NCBI RefSeq assembly: GCF_036409475.1
Contig: NZ_JAYRCK010000003.1
Coordinates: forward strand, 124,001-188,000
Direction of reading: 5' to 3'
DNA from: Scandinavium sp036409475
GTDB taxonomy: Bacteria > Pseudomonadota > Gammaproteobacteria > Enterobacterales > Enterobacteriaceae
Length of the DNA stretch: 64,000 bases
The number at the start of each line of letters is the position of its first letter. The stretch's first letter is position 1. The notes under the pieces were generated by a model that made no database searches, was not told the DNA's origin, and was given only the letters and a program-made list of their open reading frames with translations. This document shows positions 61,699 through 64,000 of the stretch, one piece after another. A program made the position numbers and the translations under genes.

Positions 61699-63984
61699 AT
61701 GAATCAGAGTCTGATGGTGACTAAGCGTGATGGCGGGACTGAGCGTATCGATCTCGAGAAAATCCATCGCGTGCTGGATTGGGCCGCGGAAGGGCTAAAC
61801 AATGTTTCCATTTCTCAGGTTGAACTGCGCTCTCACATCCAGTTCTATGACGGCATCAAAACCGCCGATATCCATGAGACCATCATCAAGGCTGCGGCGG
61901 ATTTGATCTCCCGCGATGCCCCTGATTACCAGTACCTGGCCGCACGCCTGGCGATTTTCCACCTGCGTAAAAAAGCTTACGGTCAGTTTGAACCGCCAGC
62001 GCTGTACAACCACGTCGTGAACATGGTTGAGCTGGGTAAATACGACAGACATCTGCTGGAAGACTACACGGAAGAAGAGTTCAAGCAGATGGACGGTTTT
62101 ATCGACCACTGGCGCGACATGAACTTCTCTTATGCCGCGGTTAAGCAGCTGGAAGGGAAATACCTGGTTCAGAACCGTGTCACTGGCGAAATCTATGAGA
62201 GCGCTCAGTTCCTTTACATCCTGGTTGCCGCGTGCCTGTTCTCCAACTACCCGCGTGAAACCCGTCTGGACTACGTGAAGCGTTTCTATGATGCCGTGTC
62301 CACGTTCAAAATTTCTCTGCCAACGCCAATCATGTCTGGCGTGCGTACCCCGACTCGCCAGTTCAGCTCCTGCGTGCTGATCGAGTGCGATGACAGCCTG
62401 GATTCTATCAACGCCACCTCCAGCGCGATTGTGAAATACGTTTCTCAGCGCGCAGGTATTGGCATCAACGCCGGCCGTCTCCGTGCGCTGGGCAGCCCAA
62501 TTCGCGGCGGTGAAGCATTCCACACCGGCTGCATCCCGTTCTACAAACACTTCCAGACTGCGGTGAAATCCTGTTCTCAGGGTGGCGTGCGTGGCGGTGC
62601 TGCCACACTGTTCTACCCAATGTGGCACCTGGAAGTGGAAAGCCTGCTGGTGCTGAAAAACAACCGTGGTACTGAAGCAAACCGCGTGCGTCACATGGAC
62701 TACGGCGTGCAGATCAACAAACTGATGTATACCCGCCTGCTCAAAGGGGAAGACATTACCCTGTTCAGCCCGTCTGACGTTCCGGGTCTGTACGATGCGT
62801 TCTTCGCCGATCAGGACGAGTTTGAGCGTCTGTACGTGAAATATGAAAAAGACGACAGCATCCGCAAGCAGCGCATTAAAGCGGTAGACCTGTTCTCTCT
62901 GGTAATGCAGGAACGTGCTTCCACTGGCCGTATCTACATTCAGAACGTCGACCACTGCAACACACACAGCCCGTTTGACCCGGTAGTGGCGCCCGTTCGC
63001 CAGTCTAACCTGTGCCTGGAAATCGCCCTGCCAACCAAACCGCTGAATGACGTCAACGACGAAAACGGTGAAATCGCCCTGTGTACGCTGTCTGCGTTTA
63101 ACCTGGGCGCTATCGACAGCCTCGACGATCTGGAAGAGCTGGCTATTCTGGCTGTACGTGCACTGGACGCCCTGCTCGATTATCAGGATTACCCAATTCT
63201 GGCCGCTAAACGTGGCGCGATGGGCCGTCGTACGTTGGGTATCGGTGTGATTAACTTCGCTTACTACCTGGCGAAGCACGGCAAGCGTTACTCCGACGGC
63301 AGCGGCAACAACCTGACCCACAAAACGTTCGAAGCGATTCAGTACTACCTGCTGAAAGCCTCCAACGAGCTGGCGAAAGAACAAGGCGCGTGCCCGTGGT
63401 TCAACGAAACCACTTACGCCAAAGGCGTGCTGCCGATCGACACCTACAAGAAAGACCTGGATGCGATCGTTAACGAGCCGCTGCATTACGACTGGGAAGG
63501 CCTGCGCGAGTCCATCAAAACTCACGGTCTGCGTAACTCCACGCTGTCGGCCCTGATGCCGTCGGAGACCTCTTCGCAGATCTCTAACGCCACCAACGGT
63601 ATCGAGCCACCGCGCGGCCACGTGAGCATCAAAGCGTCGAAAGATGGCATTCTGCGTCAGGTCGTGCCGGATTACGAAAACCTGCAGAAGGGTTACGAGC
63701 TGCTGTGGGAAATGCCGAACAATGACGGTTACCTGCAACTGGTCGGCATCATGCAGAAGTTTATCGACCAGTCGATTTCGGCGAACACCAACTATGACCC
63801 AACGCGCTTCCCGTCTGGCAAAGTGCCGATGCAGCAACTGCTCAAAGACCTGCTCAATGCCTATAAATTTGGCGTGAAAACCCTGTACTATCACAACACC
63901 CGTGATGGCGCAGAAGATGCTCAGGACGATCTGGCACCGTCCATTCAGGACGATGGCTGCGAAAGCGGCGCATGTAAGATCTAA
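61699..63984 (+). CDS. nrdA: class Ia ribonucleoside-diphosphate reductase, alpha subunit
   Basis: A 761-residue NrdA, identical in length to E. coli. An N-terminal ATP-cone (residues 5-95, VTKRDGGTERIDLEKIHRVL) senses dATP/ATP. The active-site cysteines Cys225 (SSCVLIE), Cys439 (NLCLEI) and Cys462 (ALCTLS) and the C-terminal Cys754/Cys759 pair (CESGAC) are all present. It converts ribonucleoside diphosphates to deoxy forms with NrdB, which lies outside the window. ACAGGG precedes the ATG. A REP-like sequence begins at the window end. Confidence 0.99.
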   Translation: MNQSLMVTKRDGGTERIDLEKIHRVLDWAAEGLNNVSISQVELRSHIQFYDGIKTADIHETIIKAAADLISRDAPDYQYLAARLAIFHLRKKAYGQFEPPALYNHVVNMVELGKYDRHLLEDYTEEEFKQMDGFIDHWRDMNFSYAAVKQLEGKYLVQNRVTGEIYESAQFLYILVAACLFSNYPRETRLDYVKRFYDAVSTFKISLPTPIMSGVRTPTRQFSSCVLIECDDSLDSINATSSAIVKYVSQRAGIGINAGRLRALGSPIRGGEAFHTGCIPFYKHFQTAVKSCSQGGVRGGAATLFYPMWHLEVESLLVLKNNRGTEANRVRHMDYGVQINKLMYTRLLKGEDITLFSPSDVPGLYDAFFADQDEFERLYVKYEKDDSIRKQRIKAVDLFSLVMQERASTGRIYIQNVDHCNTHSPFDPVVAPVRQSNLCLEIALPTKPLNDVNDENGEIALCTLSAFNLGAIDSLDDLEELAILAVRALDALLDYQDYPILAAKRGAMGRRTLGIGVINFAYYLAKHGKRYSDGSGNNLTHKTFEAIQYYLLKASNELAKEQGACPWFNETTYAKGVLPIDTYKKDLDAIVNEPLHYDWEGLRESIKTHGLRNSTLSALMPSETSSQISNATNGIEPPRGHVSIKASKDGILRQVVPDYENLQKGYELLWEMPNNDGYLQLVGIMQKFIDQSISANTNYDPTRFPSGKVPMQQLLKDLLNAYKFGVKTLYYHNTRDGAEDAQDDLAPSIQDDGCESGACKI

Positions 63985-64000
63985 GACATTTGCCGGGTGG

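Noticed and set aside
61795..63894. 699-codon open frame on the minus strand of nrdA
   Set aside because: It is a shadow of nrdA caused by codon bias; the composition is His/Arg/Val-rich and shows no domain.

Overview
The window comes from the chromosome of an enteric bacterium (Enterobacteriaceae). Gene order efpL(yeiP)-uxuB(yeiQ)-yeiR-lpxT-mepS-pdeN-yejABEF-yejG-bcr-rsuA-radD-rplY-yejK-yejL-yejM-proL, then mqo, yojI-alkB-ada-apbE-ompC-micF-rcsD-rcsB-rcsC-gyrA-ubiG-yfaL-nrdA follows the E. coli map. Additions are uxuA beside uxuB, a fasciclin/ECF sigma/anti-sigma cluster, a SulP transporter and mgtE. The narP-ccm-nap stretch found in E. coli is missing. This suggests an Enterobacter/Lelliottia/Citrobacter-type host, but I cannot fix the species.

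Positions 1 to about 9270 are an AT-richer accessory island inserted in yeiW. It runs off the left edge. Its leftmost unit, all on the minus strand with overlapping stops and starts, is a cytosine-C5 DNA methyltransferase, a 988-residue protein with two GHKL ATPase modules (N-terminal MORC-like, C-terminal histidine-kinase-like) and a receiver-domain protein cut by the window edge. Next come a serine recombinase with TGATACC repeats in front of it, a TIR-domain protein convergent with an HNH endonuclease, and an inovirus Gp2/YfjJ-like protein. This looks like a defence island. The island edge carries a complete divergent yeiW next to a 5' stub of the resident yeiW.

Positions 9400 to 64000 are mostly core genome: hexuronate catabolism, peptidoglycan and LPS functions (mepS, lpxT, yejM), a microcin C-type peptide importer (yejABEF), DNA repair (radD, ada, alkB), the Rcs phosphorelay, gyrA and class Ia ribonucleotide reductase. 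A glycosyltransferase islet lies directly behind tRNA-Pro.

The most striking signal is a family of five copies of a 141-bp non-autonomous element at the 3' ends of mepS, rplY, ompC, rcsB and gyrA. In all five the insertion hit an intrinsic terminator. In four the flanking direct repeat is the complete terminator palindrome (20 to 24 bp); in the mepS copy it is one arm. The gene-proximal hairpin loses its U-tract and the intact terminator ends up on the far side, so the element should be transcribed as a 3' UTR module. The element has imperfect 15-bp terminal inverted repeats and three internal hairpins. Most differences between copies fall in hairpin loops. The 10-N assembly gap at 50464 lies in the centre of one copy and, by length, hides no missing bases.
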